Shown: one piece after another, positions 9,835 to 18,350 of the stretch
Layout: every line of letters starts with the position of its first letter
How positions within the stretch are numbered: the first letter of the stretch is position 1
From: Roseateles terrae
GTDB taxonomy: Bacteria; Pseudomonadota; Gammaproteobacteria; Burkholderiales; Burkholderiaceae_C
Direction of reading: 5' to 3'
DNA length: 64,000 nucleotides
Assembly (NCBI RefSeq): GCF_014192155.1
Contig: NZ_JACHXO010000001.1
Coordinates: forward strand, 460,069 to 524,068
Notes under the pieces: generated by a model
Seen by the model: only the letters and a program-made list of their open reading frames with translations
Told to the model about the DNA's origin: nothing
Databases searched by the model: none
Program-made: the position numbers and the translations under genes

Positions 9835-10242
9835 TTGGTTGAAGCGGGTCACTGGAAGGTCGAATTCCATGACGATTTCGAGAAGGAGTTTGAGGCCTTC
9901 ACCGTCGAGGTTCAGACCGAACTCCTTGCGAGCGCGAAAGCCGTTCAGCGCCTGGGGCCGAAGGCGGGCCGCCCCCACGTGGCAACGCTTGCAAATGCCC
10001 GGCATCCCAACATGAAGGAACTGCGATTCAATGCGCATGGAGCCACTCAAGTCTGGAGAGCGGCCTTTGCATTCGATCCCGATCGCCGCGCAGTCGTTCT
10101 CGTTGCTGCGGACAAGCAGGGACTCGACCCCACGCGGTTCTACAAAGAACTTCTCAGGAAAGCGAATGACCGGTTTGATCGCCACTTGGCGAGCTTCAAG
10201 AACGACAGGCCGGTGTCAACCATAGAACCTGCAGGAAACTAG
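9835..10242 (+). CDS. RelE/HigB-type toxin (Gp49-like)
   Basis: A 135-residue protein of the phage-derived Gp49-like/HigB family. The features are WKVEFHDDFEKEFEAF at the N-terminus, LGPKAGRPHVATL, MKELRFNAHGATQVWRAAFAFDPDRRAVVLVAADK and RFYKELLRKANDRF. Known members are ribosome-associated mRNA endonucleases. The start is a TTG, five bases after a strong GGAGG, and it is the only start with such a site. The antitoxin begins eight bases after the stop, giving the HigBA order with the toxin first. Confidence 0.88.
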   Translation: MVEAGHWKVEFHDDFEKEFEAFTVEVQTELLASAKAVQRLGPKAGRPHVATLANARHPNMKELRFNAHGATQVWRAAFAFDPDRRAVVLVAADKQGLDPTRFYKELLRKANDRFDRHLASFKNDRPVSTIEPAGN

Positions 10243-10250
10243 GAGCACCG

Positions 10251-10685
10251 ATGGGACGCCAGATTGACGACATCATTTCAAGTCTGCCCCGCGAGCGGCG
10301 GGAGAAGATCGATGAACTCGCGCAACAAAAGGTGCGTGACATGGTGGCCCATGCGCGCACGCTCAACGACTTCCGGAGGGCCGTAGGCAAGACGCAAGCC
10401 GAGGTGGCCAAAGAGTTGGGAATTGGACAAAACGCTGTGTCTCAACTCGAGCGCCGATCTGACACCTATGTTTCCACGCTTCGAGGTTTTCTGGGGGCGC
10501 TCGGCCTGACCTTGGAAATGGCAGTGGTTGCGAAGAACGGCGAGCGAATCAGCCTTCCAAACTTCCGCCCCTGGGAAGCGTCAATGGACGACAGGCCACC
10601 CGCACCAAAGCGGGCCCCGGCGAAGCGTGCCCAGACGGCCAAACGCCAGAGCACGTCATCAGGCAAGAAGGGACTTACCACGTAG
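10251..10685 (+). CDS. XRE-family antitoxin (HigA-type)
   Basis: A 144-residue DNA-binding antitoxin paired with the upstream toxin. The helix-turn-helix is at about residues 47-75 (FRRAVGKTQAEVAKELGIG, QNAVSQLERRSD), followed by the helix LRGFLGALGLTLEMAV. The N-terminal region is helical (ERREKIDELAQQKVRD). The last 30 or so residues form a strongly basic Lys/Arg/Ala tail (APKRAPAKRAQTAKRQ) uncommon in HigA. It should neutralise the toxin and repress the operon. Confidence 0.87.
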   Translation: MGRQIDDIISSLPRERREKIDELAQQKVRDMVAHARTLNDFRRAVGKTQAEVAKELGIGQNAVSQLERRSDTYVSTLRGFLGALGLTLEMAVVAKNGERISLPNFRPWEASMDDRPPAPKRAPAKRAQTAKRQSTSSGKKGLTT

Positions 10686-10887
10686 TTCCAGGTGAATGCC
10701 TCGTCGCGAGTGACACCCTATCGTCGCCCGTCTGCGCATTCCTGCCCTCCAGTGTGATCAGTGCGTCCTGACTGCACGCTGTTGCGTCATCCCGTGCACA
10801 AGCCCTCAACTCAGGGAAACAACTTGGTACGTTAACGATTGTGAAGCCGTACACTTCGTAAATTACGACGTACGTCTCAGAGTTTTC

Positions 10888-11964
10888 ATGGCGCGGCTTC
10901 GAATCGTTCATGCGGTGTTTTCTTCCAAACTGGCGGGAGGCGAACAGCATTGCGCAGACCTCGCCAATGCGCAGGCGGAACTGGGCCATGAGGTCCACGT
11001 CGTCGGTCCCTGGGGCGCGCAGGTGGCCCATGCGCTGAATCCACGCGTGCGTTATCACGGCTTCCGATTCCCGGTGCTGCGCGGCCTGCGCCTGCGACGA
11101 CTGGCGCAGTCGCTCGGTGCGGACGTGGTGCACGGCCATCTCGGGCCGGCCTGCAAAGCCACCGCTTGTGCCACTTCGACGCTACGCATCGGCACCCTGC
11201 ATGTGGGTTACAAAACCCATCATCACGCCAAGATGGATGGGCTGATCTGCGTCAACATCAAGCAGGTCGATACGCTCAGCGCCTTTCACCGCCCGCATCG
11301 CGTCATTTACAACTGGGCGCCGGATCGCTCTCACTGCACCCAAGCCCATCCTGGCAAAGAGGGCGCATTGCGCACGTCTTTGGGCATTGCAGCGACGGCG
11401 CCGGTGGTGGTGTCCGTCGGACGATTGCATCCGTCCAAAGGCATGCATTCACTGATTCAGGCTTTCCAGACGTATGCGCCGCCGCAAGCCCATCTGGTGC
11501 TGATGGGCGAGGGTCCGCAACGGCAGGAACTCGAAACACTCGCCGCCGGCGATCCCCGCATTCATCTGGTCGGCTTCCGCTGGGATGTGGATGCCTGGCT
11601 GACCGACGCGAACCTCTACGTGTCCGCCTCGCTTGAAGAGCAGTTCCCGCTGTCGATGCTGGAAGCGATGCGCGCCCATTTGCCCATCGTGGCCACTGCC
11701 ACGCAAGGCGCGTGCGAAATGCTGACGCCGGCACAGTCGGCCATCGTCCCGATCGGTAACATCCCGGCCATGGGCCAGGCCATCGCGAATGCATTGATGC
11801 CGGGCGCCCAGGGCGTTCAACATCACATTCATTACGACATGAGCCGGTTCGACCGTTCCACCGCCGTCAGCGCCACCGTCGACTTCTACCTCGAAGTCCT
11901 GCGGGCCCAGCGCACCCTACAAACTTCCCAGCAAGGCAGGACGCTGGAAGACGCGCGTGCTTAA
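10888..11964 (+). CDS. Glycosyltransferase family 4 protein
   Basis: GT-B-fold glycosyltransferase of 358 residues, probably cytoplasmic or membrane-associated. N-terminal Rossmann half: LRIVHAVFSSKLAGGEQHCADLA. C-terminal nucleotide-sugar half: VVVSVGRLHPSKGMHSLIQAF and LVLMGEGPQ, with the GT4 acidic motif in EEQFPLSMLEAMRAHLPIV. Donor and acceptor are unknown. The next gene overlaps it by eight bases, so the two are translationally coupled and probably act in one pathway for a surface glycan or glycolipid. The 200-base upstream region holds palindromes CGTTAACG (10830-10837) and CGTAAATTACG (10857-10867). Confidence 0.88.
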   Translation: MARLRIVHAVFSSKLAGGEQHCADLANAQAELGHEVHVVGPWGAQVAHALNPRVRYHGFRFPVLRGLRLRRLAQSLGADVVHGHLGPACKATACATSTLRIGTLHVGYKTHHHAKMDGLICVNIKQVDTLSAFHRPHRVIYNWAPDRSHCTQAHPGKEGALRTSLGIAATAPVVVSVGRLHPSKGMHSLIQAFQTYAPPQAHLVLMGEGPQRQELETLAAGDPRIHLVGFRWDVDAWLTDANLYVSASLEEQFPLSMLEAMRAHLPIVATATQGACEMLTPAQSAIVPIGNIPAMGQAIANALMPGAQGVQHHIHYDMSRFDRSTAVSATVDFYLEVLRAQRTLQTSQQGRTLEDARA

Positions 11965-12895
11965 ACGCCCGAAGACGGATTTCTGGACCGTCGGCGTGGT
12001 TCCGGCACCCATCGCCGAACTGACCCCTGAACGCCTTCATCAGCTCCGCGACCGTATTCAGTGGATGCCGCTCGCCGGCCCCTGGCAGTACTACGCCGAT
12101 CCTTTCGGGCTGCGGGAGGGGGAGCGTCTGCATGTCTTTGTGGAGCATTTCCACTATCGCAACAAGAAGGGTGAGCTGCACCGCCTCACGCTGGACCTGC
12201 GCACCGGCCGTTGGTCTGAACCGCAATGCGTGTTGGAGTTGGCCGGCCATCTGTCCTACCCCTTTGTGTTCTCGCATGAAGGGCAGTTGTGGATGGTGCC
12301 CGAATGCAGTCAGGCCGGCGAGATCGCCCTGTATCGCGCCGATGGCGGCGCCGACGATCCGACCTCCGCCTGGACCCGTGTGAGTGCGTTGCTCCCTGGC
12401 GTCCCTGGGGTGGATGCGTCGCTGATTCATCACGGCGGCCGGTGGTGGATGTTCTATGCCGTCATTGGTCCCGGAAAGAAGGACCAGCGCGAATTGCATG
12501 TCGCCCATGCGGAGTCGCTGCACGGTCCCTGGACGGTGTCGGCGGCCAACCCGGTATTCACCGCGGAATCCGGCGCCCGACCGGGCGGCACGCCCTTCGT
12601 GGGAATGGACGGCCTGGTGCATCTGCCGGTGCAGGATCGCACCCACGGCTATGGCTCCGGTGCGCGGTTGCTACGCGTTGACGAACTAACGCCTTCCAGC
12701 GTGAAGGTGGTCGATCCGGGCAGCCGCTACACCGGCGACCTGGTACATCCCGACTATCCCGATGGCCTGCACACGCTGTCTGCCTGCGGGGACCTGACGC
12801 TGATCGACGTCAAACGCATCGACCGTTCGCGCGGACGTACGGTGCTGGACATGAAGCGCCGCTGGCGGCGCGCGCTACAGCGCGTGATGCCCTGA
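11957..12895 (+). CDS. Beta-propeller-like protein resembling the GINT1 N-terminal domain
   Basis: A 312-residue protein starting at a GTG inside the end of the glycosyltransferase gene. It contains repeated propeller-blade motifs, for example YYADPFGLREGERLHVFVEH, YPFVFSHEGQLWMVPE and WWMFYAVIGPG, similar to glycoside-hydrolase 43/32-like folds. The family is usually annotated in bacteria as glucosamine inositolphosphorylceramide transferase-like, after the plant enzyme. I do not see the plant GT64 catalytic domain, so a transferase activity is unproven. Its coupling to a GT4 enzyme points to glycan assembly or modification. Confidence 0.7.
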   Translation: MLKRPKTDFWTVGVVPAPIAELTPERLHQLRDRIQWMPLAGPWQYYADPFGLREGERLHVFVEHFHYRNKKGELHRLTLDLRTGRWSEPQCVLELAGHLSYPFVFSHEGQLWMVPECSQAGEIALYRADGGADDPTSAWTRVSALLPGVPGVDASLIHHGGRWWMFYAVIGPGKKDQRELHVAHAESLHGPWTVSAANPVFTAESGARPGGTPFVGMDGLVHLPVQDRTHGYGSGARLLRVDELTPSSVKVVDPGSRYTGDLVHPDYPDGLHTLSACGDLTLIDVKRIDRSRGRTVLDMKRRWRRALQRVMP

Positions 12896-12978
12896 TCGCC
12901 GCAGGACTGCCCCGCATCGGGCGCTCCGGGCACACCCTGACTTTCCGCGGGGCCGATGCTCCGTCGCGTACTGGCGCA

Positions 12979-15288
12979 TCACGGCTGCGACGTCGCCGCC
13001 GCATCCTTGGTGGGAGCCAGCGCTGGCGGCGACGCGTCCTGCAGCATCTCTCGCACATTCGCCGGAAGCGCCTGCTGCCGTGCGCGGATCAGGTCATAAC
13101 GATCCAGCGTCAGCCGCTCGGCGGCGTCGTCGTCCAGCATGATCACCGGACGCAGAAACACCAGCAGGTTGGTCTTTTTGCGGGTGTGACTGCGGCTGCT
13201 GAACAGCCCGCCCACCAGGGGCAGCTTTCCAAGACCGTAGAGATGGTCCGCATCCGCGGTGTCGCTGTCTTCGATCAGGCCGCCCAACACGATGATCTTT
13301 CCGTCCTTCACCGTGACCGTCGATTCCACCGACCGCTTGTTGGTGGTCGGTCCGGCATTGGTCGTTCCCGGCGTGGTGGTGGACGAGACCGATGACGACT
13401 CCTGATAAATGGTCAACCGGATGCTGCCGTTGGGCCCGATCTGCGGCCGGATGCGCAGGGTGATGCCGACGTCCTTGCGTTCGATGGTCTGGAAGGGCGA
13501 ACTGCTGGCGCTGGTGGTCGTGTAGGAGCCGGTGACGAAGGGAACGTTCTGCCCCACGACGATCTTGGCTTCCTCGTTGTCCAGCGTGACCAGATTGGCG
13601 GTGGAAAGGATGTTGGTGCCGGACATCGACTCCAGCGCATTCACCACCGTGCCCAGCGTGATGTCGGTGGTGGTGGTGCTGATGTTGAAGATCTGCTTCC
13701 ACTGGATGCCCACGTCCAGCGCCTTGCTCGCGTCGACCTCGACGATCAGCGACTCCACGTAGACCTGAGCGCGGTTGGAGTCCAGCAGGTCCACCACCGC
13801 AGCGAGTTCGCGGAAGCGCGGTTCCGAGGCAGTGACGATCAGCGCATTGGTGGCCGGGTCCGCCTGGATGAAGCCTCCGGTCGAGGGTTCGGCCGTGGCC
13901 GACACCGGCGCCGTCGCCTGCTTGCTGGAGGTGCTGCTGTCCGACCCGCTGCCGGCACTGCCACTGCTGCTGCCACCGGACACCGACGCGAAGGCGGTGG
14001 TCGCGCCGCTGGAGCGGCCGCTGCTGCTGGTGCCGCCGCCGCTCTCGGTGGCATTCAAGCCGTTGTTGGTGTCCTGCGCGGAGAATGCTGCCCGCAGCAC
14101 CGAGGCCAGTCGTGTGGCCTCCGCATGCTTGAGGTAGATCACATGGATGCTGCTGCCCGCAATGCCGTTGTTGCCGGGCTTGTCCAGTCGCGACACCAGC
14201 GCGCGGATGGCCTGCAGGCGTGCCTGGCTGGGTGCGCGGACCAGCAGGGCGTTGCTCGTGATGTCGGCATAGACCTGGGCAGACCCACTGCTCGTGCCCG
14301 TGCTGCCGCCATTGCCCATATTGCCTGCGGACGCGTTGCCGCCGGCCGCCGTGCCGGCCGAGCCGCCCTGTGCCCGCTGCACGCCGTCCACCATCCTGGA
14401 GACGATCTGCGCGACGGTGGCGGCCTGCATGTGCTTGAGCGGAATGACTTCCACATCGGTCGCACTGGGGGTGTCCAGCGCGGCGATGATGGCGGCCAAT
14501 CGGGTCTGGTTGTCCGCATAGTCGGTGATGACCAGCGAGTTGTTGCCGGCATTCACATTGATGGTGTTGTTGGCGGTGATCAGCGGGCGCAGCACCGCCA
14601 CCAGATTGCTGGCGTTTTCATATTGCAGCTGAAAGATGCGGGTGACGATCTGGTCCTGTCCGCGCGGTTCCGTCCCGGCGACGACAGTGCCGGACTGCAC
14701 CTTGGCATCCCCCTCCGGGACGATCTTCAAAAGACCGGCGCTCTCCACCACGGCGTAGCCCAGCCCGCGCAGCGTGCTGGCGAAGTACTGGTAGACCTGC
14801 GGGCGGGTCAGGCCTTCGTCGCTGACCAGGGTCATCTTGCCCTTGACGCGCGGGTCGACCAGGATGGGGCGGCCCAGAATCGCAGCCACGGCGCGCGCGA
14901 CCGCATCGACATCCGCATCGACGAACTTGACGACCGCGAGGGAGGTGGTGCCCATCGCCGGCGCGGGCGCGGCGCGACGCGCAGCCGAGGCCCCCTTCGG
15001 CGCGGGTGTCCTGGACCAGGTGGCGCTGCCGCTGTCCGGGTTTCGAGTGGGCGCAGACGCGGGCAAGGAGGAGGGCGAGGAGGAGGGCGCTGTTTTGCGG
15101 GCGCTCGCGGTCTCGGCGGACGGACGGGTCTCGGCGGACGCGCCGCTCTCAGCAGGTTCACGGGCCTCAGTGGCCTGGGCCAGAGCGGGGGGACGTGCAC
15201 GGCCCGTCGGCGCCGCAGCCCAGAGTGTGGGCGTCACCATCAGCGCCGTCGACATCGCCAGTGCTGGCAAGCAACGGATCGACGCCAT
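12979..15288 (-). CDS. gspD: Type II secretion secretin GspD
   Basis: Outer-membrane channel of the type II secretion system, about 769 residues. The chosen ATG gives a signal peptide (MASIRCLPALAMSTALMV, ending TLWA). After a Pro/Ser-rich linker come N0 (from about residue 115, SLAVVKFVDADVDAV), then N1-N3 domains (FQLQYENASNLVAVLRPL; IPLKHMQAATVAQIVSRM; VIYLKHAEATRLASVLRAAF). The secretin core follows from about residue 560, with DVGITLRIRPQIG near 606 and the signature VKDGKIIVLGGLIEDSDT near 663. Two Ser/Gly/Ala-rich insertions interrupt N2 and the N3-core junction. No other gsp gene is adjacent, so the rest of the system must be elsewhere. Confidence 0.93.
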   Translation of the reverse strand: MASIRCLPALAMSTALMVTPTLWAAAPTGRARPPALAQATEAREPAESGASAETRPSAETASARKTAPSSSPSSLPASAPTRNPDSGSATWSRTPAPKGASAARRAAPAPAMGTTSLAVVKFVDADVDAVARAVAAILGRPILVDPRVKGKMTLVSDEGLTRPQVYQYFASTLRGLGYAVVESAGLLKIVPEGDAKVQSGTVVAGTEPRGQDQIVTRIFQLQYENASNLVAVLRPLITANNTINVNAGNNSLVITDYADNQTRLAAIIAALDTPSATDVEVIPLKHMQAATVAQIVSRMVDGVQRAQGGSAGTAAGGNASAGNMGNGGSTGTSSGSAQVYADITSNALLVRAPSQARLQAIRALVSRLDKPGNNGIAGSSIHVIYLKHAEATRLASVLRAAFSAQDTNNGLNATESGGGTSSSGRSSGATTAFASVSGGSSSGSAGSGSDSSTSSKQATAPVSATAEPSTGGFIQADPATNALIVTASEPRFRELAAVVDLLDSNRAQVYVESLIVEVDASKALDVGIQWKQIFNISTTTTDITLGTVVNALESMSGTNILSTANLVTLDNEEAKIVVGQNVPFVTGSYTTTSASSSPFQTIERKDVGITLRIRPQIGPNGSIRLTIYQESSSVSSTTTPGTTNAGPTTNKRSVESTVTVKDGKIIVLGGLIEDSDTADADHLYGLGKLPLVGGLFSSRSHTRKKTNLLVFLRPVIMLDDDAAERLTLDRYDLIRARQQALPANVREMLQDASPPALAPTKDAAATSQP

Positions 15289-15682
15289 GAGCCGGTGGAG
15301 CCGGTTGAGCCCGATGCACCGGATGGTGCGGATCGAGCGGATCAACCGAACGGCGCAGTTTGACGGGAGGGCGGAGGCGCGCCGGGCAGACCGTGCGATC
15401 CGTGGGCGCCGGCGGCGGGGAGCGGGGGCAGTGGGCTTCAACGTCTCGAGGTGCGGTCAGCGTTCGCCCGCGACATCGGGCGATCAGGCTGACCATTTCA
15501 ACAACGCAGGGTTGCTGCGCAGTTGCCTCAGAGACGAGAGTTGTGAAGCGAAGCCGGTGAAAGCGCAGGTCGCTGACACAAGGCGGTCAACAGGCCGGCA
15601 CAGGCGGCGTGCTCCCGTCTGCCGCATGTCAACGTTGACACGCGGCAGCGCCGGTGGACGCAATCGCCGCGGAGGCGTGCAC
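15289..15682. other. Intergenic region upstream of gspD
   Basis: This 394-base stretch should hold the gspD promoter. A minus-strand frame continues in phase to 15441, but its product is an Arg-rich string with no known similarity and no ribosome-binding site, so I read it as non-coding. I see no clear terminator, operator or RNA gene. Confidence 0.5.
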
Positions 15683-16261
15683 TCAGAGGTGCAGCCAGGC
15701 GGCGATGCCCAGGCCCACCCCCACCACGCCCACGCCGATGGTGGCGTATTCCATCCAGCGGCGACGGGTCAGGAGCGCGATGGCCGCCAGCGCAATGCCG
15801 ATCTGCAGCGCCGTGGTCGCCTGGGCCCAGCGGTGATGCAGGTGCATCTGCTCTTCACTGCGGTGATCCCATTCCAGCGACTGGGCTTCCAGCTTGTCTG
15901 CCTTGGCCTTGATCTCGTTCTTCTCGGTCTCGTACCGCGCGGCCTTGTCCCGGTACTTCAATTTCTGCTCGTCGGTGGGAGCGAGTTCCACCGCCAGCTC
16001 TGCCAGGCTCTGCTTGCTGCTCTTGGCCTGGAAGTAGTTCCATTGATTGGCCGCCTCGGTCTTGGTGATGGCCGCGTTGTTCTTGTAGAGGCCGGCATTG
16101 GCCTGCGTAGCGCCGCCCATGTAGCTGAAGAACGCGCCGACGGTGGCGAGGATGGCGGTGATGACCGCGAGCTGGCCGCCAAGGCCTTTAGGCTCGTGCT
16201 GGGCCGCATGCTCCAGTTCGTGGTCATGCGGGCCGTGGACGTGGAAATGACTGCCGGACAT
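15683..16261 (-). CDS. DUF4337 family membrane protein
   Basis: A 192-residue inner-membrane protein of unknown function. A His-rich N-terminus (HFHVHGPHDHELEH) is followed by a membrane segment (LAVITAILATVGAFFSYMGG, about residues 31-50). Next comes a long charged helix that may form a coiled coil (about 80-130, KLKYRDKAARYETEKNEIK) and two C-terminal membrane segments. The order and the NNAAITKTEAANQWNYFQAKSSKQ motif match DUF4337. A GGAG lies upstream of the ATG. The His-rich start could bind metal, but that is speculation. Confidence 0.8.
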   Translation of the reverse strand: MSGSHFHVHGPHDHELEHAAQHEPKGLGGQLAVITAILATVGAFFSYMGGATQANAGLYKNNAAITKTEAANQWNYFQAKSSKQSLAELAVELAPTDEQKLKYRDKAARYETEKNEIKAKADKLEAQSLEWDHRSEEQMHLHHRWAQATTALQIGIALAAIALLTRRRWMEYATIGVGVVGVGLGIAAWLHL

Positions 16262-16391
16262 TCGGGCTCCAGGGAAAAGTCAGGGGGATCAGAAGGCGAT
16301 CTGAACGGAATCGGAACAGATTTGGGACGGCGCTGGCGTGTTGGAGTGCAACCAAGCTGCCGGTGGTGCAGGGTTCACTGCGGCGGCCGAT

Positions 16392-16901
16392 TCAGCGCCG
16401 GATTCGCTCATAGCGGACGAAATCGAAATGCCAGCCCTGACCCTGCGCCGCGTCGCTGAGCTGGCGCTCCCGCGACGTCGCGTGGAACTCGGCGGAAGAG
16501 ACGGGGGGGAAAAACGCGTCCGCCTCGAACTGGTGATCGATCTCGGTCAGTTCCAGCGTTTCGGCCAGAGGCAGTGTCTGGGCGTAGATCTGCGCGCCCC
16601 CCATGACATAGACGGTTTCATCTGCAGCGCAGGCCGCCAGCGCGGCGTCGACCGAAGCGAACACCTCGGCGCCTTCCAGCGTGAGGCCCGCCTGACGGGA
16701 CAGCACCAGGTTGCGGCGTTGCACCAGCGGGCGGAAGCGGGCGGGGATCGAGTCCCAGGTCTTGCGGCCCATCAGTACCGTATGTCCCACCGTCAGGGCC
16801 TTGAAGCGGGCCATGTCCTGCGGGAGGCGGCAGAGCAGTTCATTGTCCCGGCCAATGCCTCGCGCACGGTCCAGCGCCGCGATGAGGATGAGATGAGGCA
16901 T
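16392..16901 (-). CDS. folA: Dihydrofolate reductase
   Basis: NADPH-dependent reduction of dihydrofolate to tetrahydrofolate, cytoplasmic, 169 residues. Visible family motifs are LIAALDRARGIGRDNELLCRLPQDMARFKALT, VLMGRKTWDSIP (NADPH binding), RRNLVLSR and YVMGGAQIY. The catalytic acid is the Asp in the DNELLCRLPQD region. The start is the ATG giving MPHLILIAALD. In related bacteria folA commonly follows thyA; here they are on the same strand but about 5 kb apart, with several unrelated genes between them. Confidence 0.96.
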   Translation of the reverse strand: MPHLILIAALDRARGIGRDNELLCRLPQDMARFKALTVGHTVLMGRKTWDSIPARFRPLVQRRNLVLSRQAGLTLEGAEVFASVDAALAACAADETVYVMGGAQIYAQTLPLAETLELTEIDHQFEADAFFPPVSSAEFHATSRERQLSDAAQGQGWHFDFVRYERIRR

Positions 16902-17139
16902 GAGAGACAACTCCACAGTGACGCCAATGGCGGAAAACGAATGGCGGAAAACGTACGGCGATTTTAGGGGGCTGCACGTCCTCGAGCTGTGACGTCTGGT
17001 CAACGATTTGGGGGGGCATCACCCGCAGGGAGAGCGGGGGAACTGCCGAGCGGGTGGCCGGCAAGAGCGCTTGCGCACGACTTGAGTAGACTCGCCACTC
17101 GGTCCCTGCTGTTTCCGGTCCTGCGCCGGGCTTTCCGCG

Positions 17140-18345
17140 ATGTTGCTGCCACGCCCACGATTCCGCCACGCCACCTGGGAGTTTCCGGTGCATCACATGC
17201 GGGGTGGCACGTCCACCGGCCTCGTTTTGTGGACGCGCATCGCACCGGCGGAGGAAGACCTGCGGGAAGAACTGCTGAGGCACCTGATGGGCGTGCCGAT
17301 GGACGGTGAACATCCAGGAAACCGGCAGACGACGGGGTTGGGACGCGGCACCGCCACCAGCAACAAGGTCTTCTTCGCCGACGTCGAAACGATGCCCGAA
17401 GGTCCCCGGCTGGTGAGCACCCTGGCCCAGCTCGCGTCGGACCATGGGCGGGTCGATTGGGGCGTCAACTGCGGCAACATGTCGTCCGCCTTGCAGCTGT
17501 GGGCCGTGGACTCCGAACTCAGCGTCGTCCGCACACCCGGCCCGCATCTGCTGGAGATCCACAACACCAACACCGGCGTGCGCACCACCTCGCGCATGGC
17601 GCTGGCCGACGACGGCACGTGGAAGACTGCGGAGATCCCGGGTGTGATGGGGCGGCATCCTGCGGTGGATCTGTTTTTGCATGCGCCGGCAGGTGCCAAG
17701 ACGGGCCGGCTTTTGCCGACCGGTCAGGCGATGGAGGTGATCGATGGCGTGTCGGTCAGCTGCGTGGATGTGGCGGTGCCCATGGTCATCATCCGGGCCA
17801 GTGATCTGGGCAAGACGGCGCAGGAGCCGATGCAGGCCTTGACCGCGGATGTCGACTTCATGGGGCGCCTGCGTCATCTGTGGGTCGAGGCCGGTCTCCG
17901 CATGAGCCTGCGGCGAAAAGACGGCGTGCTGATGTCGGCGGAGGAACTGGCGCGCAGTGAGACGATTCCGAAGGTGTGCATCGTCGGAGCGGCCCCCCAC
18001 CGATCTGCCGATCTGGCGGTCCGTTATTTCACACCGCAGACCGGCCACGCTTCCCTGGCAGTGTCCGGTGGTTGCTGCCTGGCGTCGGCGACCTTGATTC
18101 CCGGCACAGTCGCCCATGCCTTGGCGCCGAAGACGGTCTCTGCTGCGTTGCGCGAATATGTGGTGAATATTGAGAACCCAGCCGGCGTGCTGTCGACCAC
18201 CGTCGTGGCCTCCATAGACAGCGCGGGCGTGACGATTGCGTCGGCAGCATATCAACGCAGTGCCCAGGTATTGATGAGGGGTTGGGTGCCGCTCCCTGCG
18301 GCGTCTGACCGACTGAAACAAGCCTTGGCCGCCGTGGCGGCCTGA
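17140..18345 (+). CDS. PrpF-like isomerase (DUF453)
   Basis: A 401-residue member of the PrpF/4-oxalomesaconate tautomerase family, which shares the diaminopimelate-epimerase fold. Visible motifs are HHMRGGTSTGLVLW near the N-terminus, GRGTATSNKVFF, VDWGVNCGNMSSALQLW and SGGCCLASATLIPGTVA. The two cysteine regions correspond to the paired acid/base positions of the fold. Characterised relatives isomerise aconitate derivatives. No prpB, prpC or acnD is next to it, so the substrate is unknown. It is divergent from folA. Confidence 0.85.
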   Translation: MLLPRPRFRHATWEFPVHHMRGGTSTGLVLWTRIAPAEEDLREELLRHLMGVPMDGEHPGNRQTTGLGRGTATSNKVFFADVETMPEGPRLVSTLAQLASDHGRVDWGVNCGNMSSALQLWAVDSELSVVRTPGPHLLEIHNTNTGVRTTSRMALADDGTWKTAEIPGVMGRHPAVDLFLHAPAGAKTGRLLPTGQAMEVIDGVSVSCVDVAVPMVIIRASDLGKTAQEPMQALTADVDFMGRLRHLWVEAGLRMSLRRKDGVLMSAEELARSETIPKVCIVGAAPHRSADLAVRYFTPQTGHASLAVSGGCCLASATLIPGTVAHALAPKTVSAALREYVVNIENPAGVLSTTVVASIDSAGVTIASAAYQRSAQVLMRGWVPLPAASDRLKQALAAVAA

Positions 18346-18350
18346 TCGTC

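Noticed and set aside
15289-15441. Upstream extension of GspD
   Set aside because: The extra 51 residues are an Arg-rich string that would bury the signal peptide; the internal ATG gives a normal Sec signal.
14125-16459. Long plus-strand frames antisense to gspD, DUF4337 and folA
   Set aside because: Composition is typical of shadow frames, with no motifs and no ribosome-binding site; the minus-strand genes explain the region.
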